21,738 nucleotides of DNA, from positions 1-21,738 of the forward strand of contig DBUY01000014.1 of NCBI GenBank assembly GCA_002308435.1, written 5' to 3'. How positions within the stretch are numbered: the first letter of the stretch is position 1; each line of letters opens with the position of its first letter. This document shows, piece after piece, positions 1 through 8,594 of this stretch. A program made the translations under genes and the position numbers. The notes below the pieces were generated by a model that saw nothing but the letters and a program-made list of their open reading frames with translations, was not told the origin of the DNA and did not search any database. Source of the stretch: Proteobacteria bacterium UBA1278. GTDB taxonomy: Bacteria; Pseudomonadota; Gammaproteobacteria; Comchoanobacterales; Comchoanobacteraceae.

Positions 1-279
1 CGCCAACCAACCGGTTCGCCATACTATTGCGATCTGTATATCAAATCAATTCTTAAGGCAGTGAGCGAAGACCGTTTTCAGTTTGATATTGGGGAACAGT
101 CCGAGGAACAACTGGCGGCCTTGTTTGCAGAAGTACAAATACCAGAACAAGCCATCACATCAGCAACGATTATAGAAAAACTTCGACAGATCACAAAAGC
201 AAAAAAACAAGAGAAATCGAAATCTCGACAGACCCAAGAGCAATACGAGCATAACACACCGCAGTCTGGCCCTGCCTAG
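1..279 (+). CDS. 3' end of an unrecognised gene (partial)
   Basis: The reading frame is open from the first base of the window and ends at a TAG at 277-279, giving 92 visible residues. A GTG at 61 could act as a start, but it has no ribosome binding site and the frame continues upstream without a stop, so this is best read as the C-terminus of a longer protein. The visible part begins with a Pro/Tyr-containing stretch (PTGSPYYCDLYIKS). It continues as a probably helical, Glu/Gln/Ala-rich segment and ends in a charged, low-complexity Lys/Gln tail. There is no membrane segment. I do not recognise the family. No clear terminator follows it. Confidence 0.6.
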   Translation, partial: RQPTGSPYYCDLYIKSILKAVSEDRFQFDIGEQSEEQLAALFAEVQIPEQAITSATIIEKLRQITKAKKQEKSKSRQTQEQYEHNTPQSGPA

Positions 280-615
280 AAAACGCAGTATTGAAGATTG
301 TTCTGCGACCTAACCAACGTACACCGCCTCAGCACAAACACAATAACTGGTCACCTTACTGACTGGGCGCCTCACTCAACTTAAAGATAAACGCAAGCGC
401 AAACTCAGATAGAGGATAGTCATTTAACGACAATCGCTATTCCTCAATGACAGCGTCAAATGATGGGGTAGTCATGTGTTTGGAAAAACCAGGAATAGAA
501 AGTTGCTCTGTATTTCCATACCAATCAGTGATTCATACAAAATTCACGCTTATGGCATGAAACAAAAGCAAACGACCACCCTATAGTCGGGTGGTCGCCG
601 CTTTATAGTCATTTA
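280..615. other. Gene-free interval with one leftward terminator
   Basis: I find no convincing gene or tRNA here. The right end holds the terminator of the leftward giant gene. An imperfect hairpin lies at 412-445 (GAGGATAG pairing with CTATTCCTC, one bulged T, loop of about 17 nt); it lacks a T-tract and its role is unknown. The 11-mer ATAGTCATTTA occurs at 416-426 and again at 605-615, next to the stop of the giant gene, which may be chance. Confidence 0.6.
561..597 (-). terminator. Intrinsic terminator of the giant gene
   Basis: Read on the minus strand, a 9-bp perfect stem (CGACCACCC with GGGTGGTCG, 7-nt loop) is followed at once by a U-rich tract (TTTGCTTTTGTTT). It starts about 20 nt after the stop codon of the 2,533-residue gene, which is the expected place for a Rho-independent terminator. 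The other strand has no U-tract after the stem, so it should work leftward only. Confidence 0.85.
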
Positions 616-3600
616 CTAGACGTTTGTTAGGCTTTGATTTGGACCGTCCTTGATTTTGTTAAAACTCGCCTCGAGATTATTCAGGTTCACTTCTCTAGAG
701 GGTCTCTTTCCATCAGATCCTCTATTGTTAAAGTTTTTGATGGCTGTATCAAGCGCGTCCTCAAAATTACGTCCATCAGACAGATCCTGCTCGATCTTCT
801 TAAGTCTATTCGTATACGCTATTATTTTATCAGAGTCGCCACCACGCTGCTCAATCAACGTCCTCAGGTGAAGAAACTTTTCATGCACTGGAGTGAGCGA
901 TTCACCCTTCAGTGCACACTCAACACGCTCAATTGCCCGAGCTCGCTCAAAGCTCTTAGTTGTAGCGCCTGCAAGACGACCAAGGAGAGGCTTTGACGGC
1001 ACCAGTGCGTTGTCTAATGCTGTCTCTAGATCAATCCTGTTGTTATGGGAGGTAACAAAACTCTGCAGATTAGCACGCATAGCACCTGCCTTTACACCAT
1101 CAATTTCAAATTTGTTAATGAATTCATCCAGTTTTTTCCCCAGAATTTTCTTGGCAGCTACCGCATTGGTATTTTCATCAATCGTGCCTTCTAGCACTTT
1201 TCCATTCTCTGCATCGATAAAGTCTTTTAGGGACTGTCCACAAACGAGTGGCGACATATCAACATCATCAGGCAAAGCATCCGTGTCGAGCTGCCCCTGA
1301 ATTTGAAAGCCAAGCGCTTTTAGTTTATCTGTAAGCTCATAGGAAGGAAGCTTTTTCCAATCCCCACCAGCCCTTTGATCATAAGCATCTGCAAGTTCCT
1401 TCTGTAGAGTGTTTGCCGCTTCTTTTGACACATCACGATTGATAGCTTCATTAACATGTTCCTTGCCTCTACACTCCTCATAATACAGTGCAGTGCGCTC
1501 GACGCGTTCAAGAAGTTCGTCATAGTCACTCAATAGGGGAACTTCACCGGGCCTACGCATATCGATCGTACGCATCAAATCTAACGCTTTTGCTAGCTGT
1601 ATGCGATCTTTCACCGCTTGCAGTGCGGGGAATTTTTCCACATTATCTGCTTTCTGCTTATCTGTTAGCGATGACAGATCTTGCCGAGTAACCGGGATAC
1701 CTGCAATAGCACATCGTGAGAGGCGGTCTTGCAGTACATCATCATATGACATTGTGCCTGTTGCCGATGGTTTCTCCTGCTTGACAATTGCAGTCAAGCA
1801 AGCTTCTAGAACCGGCGTCGGTGAAGTGTTTTTTGAATCAAGACATTCATTTACCTCTGCACGAATCATATTGATCAAACTTTGATTCTCATGTTCATTC
1901 AGTTCAGCGATCACAAAATCAGTGACCTGTTCAGACAATGTTTTTTCATCATCACTGAATTCAGAAACCTCCACAAGTTTTCTGGCTGTGTCAGCAAACG
2001 CTGCTCTCAGAAATTCACTCTCCTGCAGTTTTTTTCTCAGAACAGGCGGTAAGTCACTATAAGCACTCGTTTTAGACATATAAGGATCTTTACTAGTAAT
2101 CTCCTTAAATCGCTCTTGCAATTGTTTGCCTAAATACGTCGCGCCCACCTTCTTCTTGGAAGTTTTACGGACTTTATTCATGATGCGATCAATAGTACTG
2201 AGTTTTTTGAAACCAGATTTATTGCCGGCAATATCTGTTGCCATCTGATTAAATCCAGAGGCGCCACCATATTTCATGAAGGTCTCAATATCATCTGTCA
2301 ATAACGCATCAAGTTGTGCTTTAGCGACATCGTTTAACTGAGCTTCAAGCTCCTCACGTTTGTCAGCTTGCCGACCAACTGTGAGCACTTTCGCCCCATG
2401 CTTTTCAACTTCGCCTTTAGCATTTTCCCAATCTTCGCGAGCTTCACGATATCGTTTCAGCACTTTTTTACATTTCCTAATCTGTTTAACTAACGGGGTC
2501 TCGCTGGTTTGGGTGATACTAAATCCGGGAATCTGATCGATTGAAACATCCATTTTGTTAATCTCAATCTTATCAAGTGAACCATCTTCGTACTCTTGAT
2601 TACGAATAATTTCAAGATTACTCTTGAGCACTTCAGTTATGCCCTCGAGTTTTTTACGCTGAGATCCTTCGGTACCGCTCATTGGCATAAGTGTGGTTAT
2701 CGCATTCAGAGTATTGATAGTCTGGTTGAGCACCGAGATTAGTGTCTCACTGTCTTCATTCTTGCCTTCTAGCTGTTTATGAAGCTCTTTAAATTCCTCA
2801 TGTCCAGTATAAGAGCAATTATCCTTCAGTAGTTCCTGCACTATCTGGTCTTCAAATTCTGCATCTAGTCCACCTAGTCCCATTTCAACCGCGCAGTCAT
2901 TCTTGATCTTCTCCATTTGAAGTTCAATAATCCTATTTGGGATCTTAAGTTTTCCAGCTTCTTCTTCAAGTCCAATTACGGCCAACAACGCCTGACGTGC
3001 AGTACCTCTATTGGTTTTTGCGTCACCAACTTTATCTTGCCGTCGATCATAGTCAGCACTGGTTGCATGACCACCGACCTCTAACATATAGCGCTCTAAT
3101 ATGTTGTGTGTGAAGTCCTTTTGGGTAACTCGTTCAAACATATCACGAGTTCTGTCTAGTGATGATTCATTATCTCCCAGTACGCTAGGTACTGTTTGAT
3201 CATCACCATGAATTGCGATGTTTAATTCTTTCATAGCTTCTACAGAATCATTATATTTATGTCCCATAGCATCATACAGACGTTGCATTTCCTCTGCTTG
3301 AGCTCTGAGATCGTGATATTGTCGAATGCGAGGGTTATCAGGAATAATGCCAGATTTATTAATATATAATAAGCGGCAAAGGTCGCTATAACGCGCATCT
3401 CTACCAATAATTGTGTAGAGTTGCTCAGCGGGTAACCCTGGATATCTTTTCATTACCTCATCAAGTTGCAAGCAGCCCTCGACCGTAAAGTGTGTATCTT
3501 GCGCGTCGAATCCCTTATTCTTGGCGATTACAGTGAGATCACTACGTTTTTTATCCGTAGCATCAGCGGGTAAGTCTTTAATACTTGCATACATTTCCTG

Positions 3601-6600
3601 AATATCGTCTGCTTTTTTAAGATAAACACCTCCATCCACGTATGCCTGTTTGAATTCACTATACTTTTTGACAGCCGCTTGGACATCCTTCAAAAATTCG
3701 CTACTCAAATTATCGGTTGCTGCAGGGATTTTGAAGTCTGCCTTTTCTTGAATGTTAACACCTGCGGCAGCGCGACCCTTGATCGTGTAAAACTTATCTT
3801 GTAGTTTGAACTCGGGAATCGCATAGTGCTCATCAATTTTTTTCTCTAAACGATTCAGGGCAGTCCTGTTTTTTCCAAACGGCCACCAACTCTGATCCAA
3901 TGACCACCACTCACGATCAATTGTGTCGCCAAACAGTCCACGTTTCATCGCTTCTTTGTCGTGTCCATATTTGTTGTATAATTCGATTGCTTTTGTGCTA
4001 TCAATTTCCTTGACTGTATCGCGAAGCGCTTTTGCTGCTTTGCGGGGGACATTCTCTGGAATTTGTTCAGCTTTTGCCATAATCATTTTTTTAAGTTTTT
4101 TAACTTGCGCTTTGTTCCGAACGCCAAGCTGTTGGAGTTCCTCTAACTCCTGCGCATGTGCCTTCATGTCCTTCACAAAGAAATTCTCCAAGTGATCGAG
4201 TGTGCCAGTTTTACTTTTCCACGCCTCTTTGTACTCTGAGATTGTCTTTTGCAACTCTGTTATCTTAGCCTTCGCCTCAGCCACTTTGTCATCGACAAGG
4301 AGTTGACGAACTTCAACATCCGTTGCTTGTATTTGACGAGAGAACTGTTTTTGCGCTCTATCGATAATTGCATCAGTACGATCAACATTACCTTTCATGA
4401 CATTCAATGCATCCTTTAGTGCAAGTAAGCCTTTCCCAGTAGGGGTAGGGAGCGGGTCTGCATTCACGACTTTGTCATAAGTGGATCTAAGGTCTGGTAA
4501 TATGTCCTTATCGTCAATATTTTTTATCTCAGTCAGGTCATCAACAAGCTTAAAACTAAGGTACTCATCGAGGTGCTCTGACAAAGTGTCATCATTATGG
4601 TTGTGCTGTTGAACTGCATCACGGTAAATACGCTGAATCGCTTCCTGGCTCTCTTGGACCAAGGAAGACGCCTTGTCAAAGCTCCCCAAAGTGGTCTTTA
4701 GCTTGTTTTTTTGATTTTTATCCAAGCCCTCGTACTTATTAATGGCTTCAAGTAGATCCTTACGTGCTTTGCCTAGCTCTTCCATATCTGCTGGATTATA
4801 TAAAAAATGATTATTCACATGAATGTACTTTGAAATGTGATTATAGAGCGTTCTTTTGTCATGAAATGCTTCTAGTGTCTTGATCACTCTATCATTGTAT
4901 TTTTCTATATTATTTTTTGAAGCATCCACAGCAGATTTGAGATTCGTTGATTTTTCTTTCACTGATTCTAAGTTCGTATATTCATCAATGAGCTTATCCT
5001 CAACAGGATCGCTCGCCAGCTGAGGGTTTCTAATGCGATCTAGACCAATTTGCTCCAGTGATTTACCTGCTGGATCATCACCAAACTGGTCTATACGTCG
5101 CTGACCAATACATGTCGCGATTTGCTTCAGTGTGTCATTAAGCTGAGTTGGGTCTTCAGCAACAGCAAATGGCTCAACAAAGTCTACCCCCGTGTCATTA
5201 TCTAGTATTCCAGCACGTTGATATTCAGCTAGTTCAGATATCGATCTTAGGTCGCTGATGATCGCATCCAGTTGTTTAATATCTCCCGCTTTTGTATCAC
5301 AAAAAACATTAACGATCTGTTCAAGATCAAGTTCAACCGGTCGGTCCTCATAAGATCCGCCTTTGAGCTTGCGGACAACGCGTTTCCGGAATTTATCAGC
5401 TTTAGTAACAACACTACTTACTGTTTTTACAGGGGCTGCTAAGTAATCAACATATCGGCGGCCTTGAAATTCTAGTATGGATTGTCTACGTTCTTCCAAA
5501 TCTAATAGATCAAGATTAATCGTGATAAAGCTGAGTAGTTTCGCGTCATAATAAGAATTAGAATCGCTGGTATTACCCGTGCCAGCACGACGGCCTCGAC
5601 GACGCACCTCACCATCCGCACCAGCACGACGGCCTCGACGACGCACCGCACCATTTTGTCTAGGCGCATCGTTTGATGCCTCTGTCGCATCCAGGAGTTT
5701 TTCTCTCAGTGAGTTTAGTCGTTCTCTATCGGCACTAATAACACCAGTGATATATGCTGAACTTACCCACCGACCTGCAGACTTAAATTCCTTACGCAGT
5801 GAACAATCCTCCCTAATACGTGACCATTTTTCTGCAAGTTTATCGGATTCCTTCTTTAAGAGTTCGATATCATAATCTATGAGGTCTAAGTTTTCATCAA
5901 GTCCGTTCTCAACATCCCTTTCGGTGTAGCTAACAAGTGGTTTGATATCGTTAATAACTGAAACGCCGAGTTGCTCACTTTTCAAAAGTGTTCCTACTGC
6001 AGTCGGTGCAGTCAACCCTGCCTCTTTTCTTGAGAGGCGATCAAGATTTGCCTGGCGCAAGACATTACTAGGTGAGTTAGATTGAGCGATGTTCAAACTC
6101 TCGATCTGCTTGAGGCTTTCACTTCTAAGAACTTTGATCCGCTCTTGTACATTTTCACAGTATTTAGTCTGATCATTTTCAATGCGTTTTTCCCATCCAG
6201 TCGGCATTCCCTCGTGGATTGCATCCCACAATTCCTGAGTAATTTTGACAGAACGACTTGGTTCCTCACCTATCGGAACACTCTGGTTCAAAATCGTTTT
6301 CACACGAAAAATTGGATTCCTAATTAAACCAACGAGTATCTCAGTATCAACCTGTGACAAATCGTCCAGATCTTGATAAAGGTTACCAATTTTCTCTTTG
6401 ATGGAGAGCAGCTCCTCTTTGGATACGCCAATTTCAGGTCTATCACCCTGGGTCATATTGACTGCTGTATTGGCAATCATATTCAGTTTGTCTACACGAT
6501 TTTCAAAGTTACTTTTGAAATCCTGCTTGCGACTACCAATCAGCGCTGAAACCTCACTCATGCGGGCAGAGGCAAGCACATAATCGTCACTGTCAACAGC

Positions 6601-8217
6601 GCCCGCAATGACCTGCTGAATGGCCAGCGGTAGTTTAACAAAGCGCTTTTTTAACCCAGCCAGCGTCATATTTGGATCACTGTTGTTATTAGGAAAATCG
6701 TCAGCACGCATAAATGCCCCCAGATCAACCATCTTGTCATCGGCTAAACGCATAATCTCTCTTATGCCGGAATACGAGACCTGGGTTGGTTGGTGGCTAA
6801 AGTGGGTGACAAATGCTTCCTGAAAATCGTCTATGTATTTCTTCAGAGTTTTATCATCCTCGCTCAGCGTATGAAGCCTCAATAAAATATTGGCTTTCTT
6901 CTCAGCATCAAGGCCAGTGCTAACTGATGCTTTAAGGGCATTCGTGAGTTTACCAACAGCACCCTTTTTATTGAGATCATAGATTTCAAACCCATCCTTT
7001 TTCGCTCTGTCTTGGAGCTCTGCTAGCGTGACTTCATTCTCTGCGGATTCTGAGCCAGTGAGAATATCAACTACCGTAGCAATATATGGTGAGTTTTGGA
7101 GTTGTTTGTGGATCTCTTCTTTTAGGTTCTTTATGGTAATCTTTGCGGTTGATTGTTGACGCAGTGCACTCACTACATTCGACAAGTCAGATTCTATTGC
7201 CTGTTCCTTTCGGGTAAGGGTGAATGTGTTATACAAGGTGTCTTTACGGTAAGCTTGGACAAGTTTCTCTGATTTGTCTAATAGTTCTTTCTTGGTATGA
7301 CGTTTACCATCAATATCAACACCTAGAGCGTTAATCACCTCTGGTGAAGTGCTGTCCAATGAATCGATGTCGTTGTTAAGATCTTTGAGTAAACGAATCT
7401 GACTATCAAGCATATGAAAAACGTCACCTTCTGGTAAGATTTTGTGTACTGCAAGCTCTCCTTTACTGTCTTGTTTTAGATCCTCAAGCGCTTTCTTCAC
7501 CTTCTCAACTTCCCCTTTGAGCTGAGTTTTAATCTTTGCTAATCCAATTGATTTGTTGTGTTTCTTAATTTGGGCATCTGGAACAACCTTCCACTTCGTA
7601 ACGTCAAGCTTATCGGCCGTGCCACTGAAAAGATAGCTAGGGTAGGTAACGAGCGCAAATGCAGTGTTCGCTTTACCATCAAATGCAATTTTAGCAACAC
7701 GTTGGAATTCTGCCGAGTCAAAGAGACCGCTGTAATATTTACGCATGCCAGCAAAAGTGTTGGTTTCATCAAGAACATCAGCACCAGACTTTTCAATTTC
7801 AACCTCTTTTTTGACGAAAGTGATATTACGCTTGTTGAGTTCTTCTTCATATTTCTTCTGACACACATCGATAAGCATCTTCATAATCGGTGAATAATCA
7901 TCTTTCGGTGATGTAATTTGTTCCTCCCAATCGCTAAGATCATCTGCTTCGATCAGGTGAGTCATCAGCTCCTTAACAACATTACAATCTCCCCTACCCA
8001 AGGAACTGTAGTAAGTTGTGATACTATTCTTAAACCCATTACGTTGTTCCATGCCATTTATCGTACCGGATTTATCAGCATTATGTACGTTAAAGTCAAG
8101 CCAGACTCTTTTTTTGTCTATCTCGTGAAGCTGGTTATAAGCTTGTAGAATTGACAGAACCTCACTGGCGTCTTTTTTGTCCAGGTAGGCGTTTAATGTT
8201 TCTTGAATGCTTGGCAT
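616..8217 (-). CDS. Giant (2,533 aa) helical protein of unknown function
   Basis: This is a single uninterrupted frame of 7.6 kb. The start is set at the ATG at 8217 because AAGGAG lies 7 nt before it. The ATG 13 codons upstream (8256) has no such site and would put the GCGC run into the protein. I do not recognise the family. The sequence is rich in Lys, Glu, Asp and Leu, largely helical with coiled-coil-like stretches. It has no signal peptide, no hydrophobic membrane span and no cell-wall anchor, so it is cytosolic or exported without the Sec route. Visible landmarks are an EF-hand-like loop at residues 46-57 (NADKSGTINGME), two 13-residue Arg-rich repeats containing VRRRGRRAG at about 857-879, and a Trp cluster at 1437-1445 (two WW pairs six residues apart). 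Its size and build would suit a type IV effector or a large scaffold, but both are inference. The gene is monocistronic, divergent from the rhomboid gene, and ends at a strong terminator. Confidence 0.9.
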   Translation of the reverse strand: MPSIQETLNAYLDKKDASEVLSILQAYNQLHEIDKKRVWLDFNVHNADKSGTINGMEQRNGFKNSITTYYSSLGRGDCNVVKELMTHLIEADDLSDWEEQITSPKDDYSPIMKMLIDVCQKKYEEELNKRNITFVKKEVEIEKSGADVLDETNTFAGMRKYYSGLFDSAEFQRVAKIAFDGKANTAFALVTYPSYLFSGTADKLDVTKWKVVPDAQIKKHNKSIGLAKIKTQLKGEVEKVKKALEDLKQDSKGELAVHKILPEGDVFHMLDSQIRLLKDLNNDIDSLDSTSPEVINALGVDIDGKRHTKKELLDKSEKLVQAYRKDTLYNTFTLTRKEQAIESDLSNVVSALRQQSTAKITIKNLKEEIHKQLQNSPYIATVVDILTGSESAENEVTLAELQDRAKKDGFEIYDLNKKGAVGKLTNALKASVSTGLDAEKKANILLRLHTLSEDDKTLKKYIDDFQEAFVTHFSHQPTQVSYSGIREIMRLADDKMVDLGAFMRADDFPNNNSDPNMTLAGLKKRFVKLPLAIQQVIAGAVDSDDYVLASARMSEVSALIGSRKQDFKSNFENRVDKLNMIANTAVNMTQGDRPEIGVSKEELLSIKEKIGNLYQDLDDLSQVDTEILVGLIRNPIFRVKTILNQSVPIGEEPSRSVKITQELWDAIHEGMPTGWEKRIENDQTKYCENVQERIKVLRSESLKQIESLNIAQSNSPSNVLRQANLDRLSRKEAGLTAPTAVGTLLKSEQLGVSVINDIKPLVSYTERDVENGLDENLDLIDYDIELLKKESDKLAEKWSRIREDCSLRKEFKSAGRWVSSAYITGVISADRERLNSLREKLLDATEASNDAPRQNGAVRRRGRRAGADGEVRRRGRRAGTGNTSDSNSYYDAKLLSFITINLDLLDLEERRQSILEFQGRRYVDYLAAPVKTVSSVVTKADKFRKRVVRKLKGGSYEDRPVELDLEQIVNVFCDTKAGDIKQLDAIISDLRSISELAEYQRAGILDNDTGVDFVEPFAVAEDPTQLNDTLKQIATCIGQRRIDQFGDDPAGKSLEQIGLDRIRNPQLASDPVEDKLIDEYTNLESVKEKSTNLKSAVDASKNNIEKYNDRVIKTLEAFHDKRTLYNHISKYIHVNNHFLYNPADMEELGKARKDLLEAINKYEGLDKNQKNKLKTTLGSFDKASSLVQESQEAIQRIYRDAVQQHNHNDDTLSEHLDEYLSFKLVDDLTEIKNIDDKDILPDLRSTYDKVVNADPLPTPTGKGLLALKDALNVMKGNVDRTDAIIDRAQKQFSRQIQATDVEVRQLLVDDKVAEAKAKITELQKTISEYKEAWKSKTGTLDHLENFFVKDMKAHAQELEELQQLGVRNKAQVKKLKKMIMAKAEQIPENVPRKAAKALRDTVKEIDSTKAIELYNKYGHDKEAMKRGLFGDTIDREWWSLDQSWWPFGKNRTALNRLEKKIDEHYAIPEFKLQDKFYTIKGRAAAGVNIQEKADFKIPAATDNLSSEFLKDVQAAVKKYSEFKQAYVDGGVYLKKADDIQEMYASIKDLPADATDKKRSDLTVIAKNKGFDAQDTHFTVEGCLQLDEVMKRYPGLPAEQLYTIIGRDARYSDLCRLLYINKSGIIPDNPRIRQYHDLRAQAEEMQRLYDAMGHKYNDSVEAMKELNIAIHGDDQTVPSVLGDNESSLDRTRDMFERVTQKDFTHNILERYMLEVGGHATSADYDRRQDKVGDAKTNRGTARQALLAVIGLEEEAGKLKIPNRIIELQMEKIKNDCAVEMGLGGLDAEFEDQIVQELLKDNCSYTGHEEFKELHKQLEGKNEDSETLISVLNQTINTLNAITTLMPMSGTEGSQRKKLEGITEVLKSNLEIIRNQEYEDGSLDKIEINKMDVSIDQIPGFSITQTSETPLVKQIRKCKKVLKRYREAREDWENAKGEVEKHGAKVLTVGRQADKREELEAQLNDVAKAQLDALLTDDIETFMKYGGASGFNQMATDIAGNKSGFKKLSTIDRIMNKVRKTSKKKVGATYLGKQLQERFKEITSKDPYMSKTSAYSDLPPVLRKKLQESEFLRAAFADTARKLVEVSEFSDDEKTLSEQVTDFVIAELNEHENQSLINMIRAEVNECLDSKNTSPTPVLEACLTAIVKQEKPSATGTMSYDDVLQDRLSRCAIAGIPVTRQDLSSLTDKQKADNVEKFPALQAVKDRIQLAKALDLMRTIDMRRPGEVPLLSDYDELLERVERTALYYEECRGKEHVNEAINRDVSKEAANTLQKELADAYDQRAGGDWKKLPSYELTDKLKALGFQIQGQLDTDALPDDVDMSPLVCGQSLKDFIDAENGKVLEGTIDENTNAVAAKKILGKKLDEFINKFEIDGVKAGAMRANLQSFVTSHNNRIDLETALDNALVPSKPLLGRLAGATTKSFERARAIERVECALKGESLTPVHEKFLHLRTLIEQRGGDSDKIIAYTNRLKKIEQDLSDGRNFEDALDTAIKNFNNRGSDGKRPSREVNLNNLEASFNKIKDGPNQSLTNV
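5582..5647 (-). repeat. 39-bp tandem repeat encoding VRRRGRRAG units
   Basis: Inside the giant gene a 27-bp block at 5582-5608 recurs without a single change at 5621-5647, a period of 39 bp or 13 codons. The intervening bases are partly conserved as well (CACCAT after each copy). Each copy encodes VRRRGRRAG, so the region reads as two 13-residue units differing at a few linker positions. The block is much richer in G and C than the surrounding gene. Identity at the DNA level, including third codon positions, points to a recent duplication by slippage. Confidence 0.9.
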
Positions 8218-8224
8218 GTTGATG

Positions 8225-8230
8225 CTCCTT
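8225..8230 (-). promoter_or_regulatory. Ribosome binding site that sets the giant gene start
   Basis: AAGGAG on the minus strand stands 7 nt before the ATG at 8217. It decides between that ATG and the upstream in-frame ATG at 8256, inside whose reading frame this site would otherwise lie. Confidence 0.85.
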
Positions 8231-8236
8231 AAAATA

Positions 8237-8248
8237 TGCGCGCGCGCA
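8237..8248. repeat. 12-bp alternating CG palindrome in the leader of the giant gene
   Basis: TGCGCGCGCGCA is self-complementary and strictly alternating, in an otherwise A+T-rich interval, and lies 7 bp upstream of the ribosome binding site of the giant gene. Such a tract could form left-handed DNA under supercoiling or a structure in the leader RNA. Any function is unproven. Confidence 0.6.
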
Positions 8249-8367
8249 GATGTCATAGTAATACTTAATTCCTCGTATAGACTAAGTGCACAAAAAATGC
8301 CGGATTTTTTTTAATAATCAGCATGTAGACGCTCAGGAAAGCACATAACCTGATTGTAGGCGCAAAT

Positions 8368-8392
8368 CAATATCGACGATACGTCAATATTG
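8368..8392. promoter_or_regulatory. 25-bp near-perfect palindrome, candidate operator
   Basis: The left arm CAATATCGACG and right arm CGTCAATATTG flank a central ATA. Ten of the eleven position pairs are complementary; only the C/A pair at the seventh position breaks the symmetry. It lies about 150 bp upstream of the giant gene start and about 200 bp upstream of the rhomboid start. The A+T-rich outer and GACG/CGTC inner half-sites are typical in size for a homodimeric regulator. I do not recognise a named operator. It could also form an RNA hairpin if transcribed, but no T-tract follows. Confidence 0.55.
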
Positions 8393-8476
8393 CCACAGGT
8401 AGATATGGATCTCAGGAGCAAGGCATGTCGGCCTAGTAGATGGTATATATATGTATTTATTTACTATTATTGAATT

Positions 8477-8506
8477 TTGATATTTATTTGATCGCTAGGT
8501 CATATT
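8477..8506 (+). promoter_or_regulatory. Possible promoter of the rhomboid gene
   Basis: TTGATA (8477-8482) and CATATT (8501-8506) are separated by 18 bp and lie about 90 bp before the ATG of the rhomboid gene, downstream of a very A+T-rich stretch. The -35 match is fair and the -10 match is 4 of 6, so this is a tentative call. Confidence 0.35.
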
Positions 8507-8594
8507 GAAAAGCGCTGTTCAGCCATGGATGTCGGCTAGACGATTTTAACAAATTGTGACATACTGCCGACTATTGCCAGATGATACGCACTCA

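Larger units (their letters stand above)
8218..8594. promoter_or_regulatory. Divergent control region between giant gene and rhomboid
   Basis: This 377-bp interval must hold the promoters of both divergent genes. It contains, left to right, the ribosome binding site of the giant gene, a 12-bp alternating purine-pyrimidine palindrome (8237-8248), a T-run near 8306, a 25-bp palindrome (8368-8392), a strongly A+T-rich stretch (about 8441-8492) and a possible rhomboid promoter. No good leftward promoter stood out. The best I could place was TTGTGC/AATTAA near 8265-8293, with only 3 of 6 matches in each box. Confidence 0.6.

Noticed and set aside
5579..5875. Open frame opposite the giant gene encoding another Arg-rich repeat protein
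   Set aside because: It is the reverse shadow of the GC-rich tandem repeat, has no ribosome binding site, and the giant frame is far better supported.
6930..6990. Second EF-hand in the giant protein (DLNKKGAVGKLT, near residue 420)
   Set aside because: It has Gly at 6 and Val at 8 but Lys at 5 and Thr at 12, so coordination would be poor.
8218..8256. N-terminal extension of the giant protein from the ATG at 8256
   Set aside because: The AAGGAG site lies inside this stretch, 7 nt before the ATG at 8217, so the downstream ATG is the better start. The extension is the translated GCGC tract.
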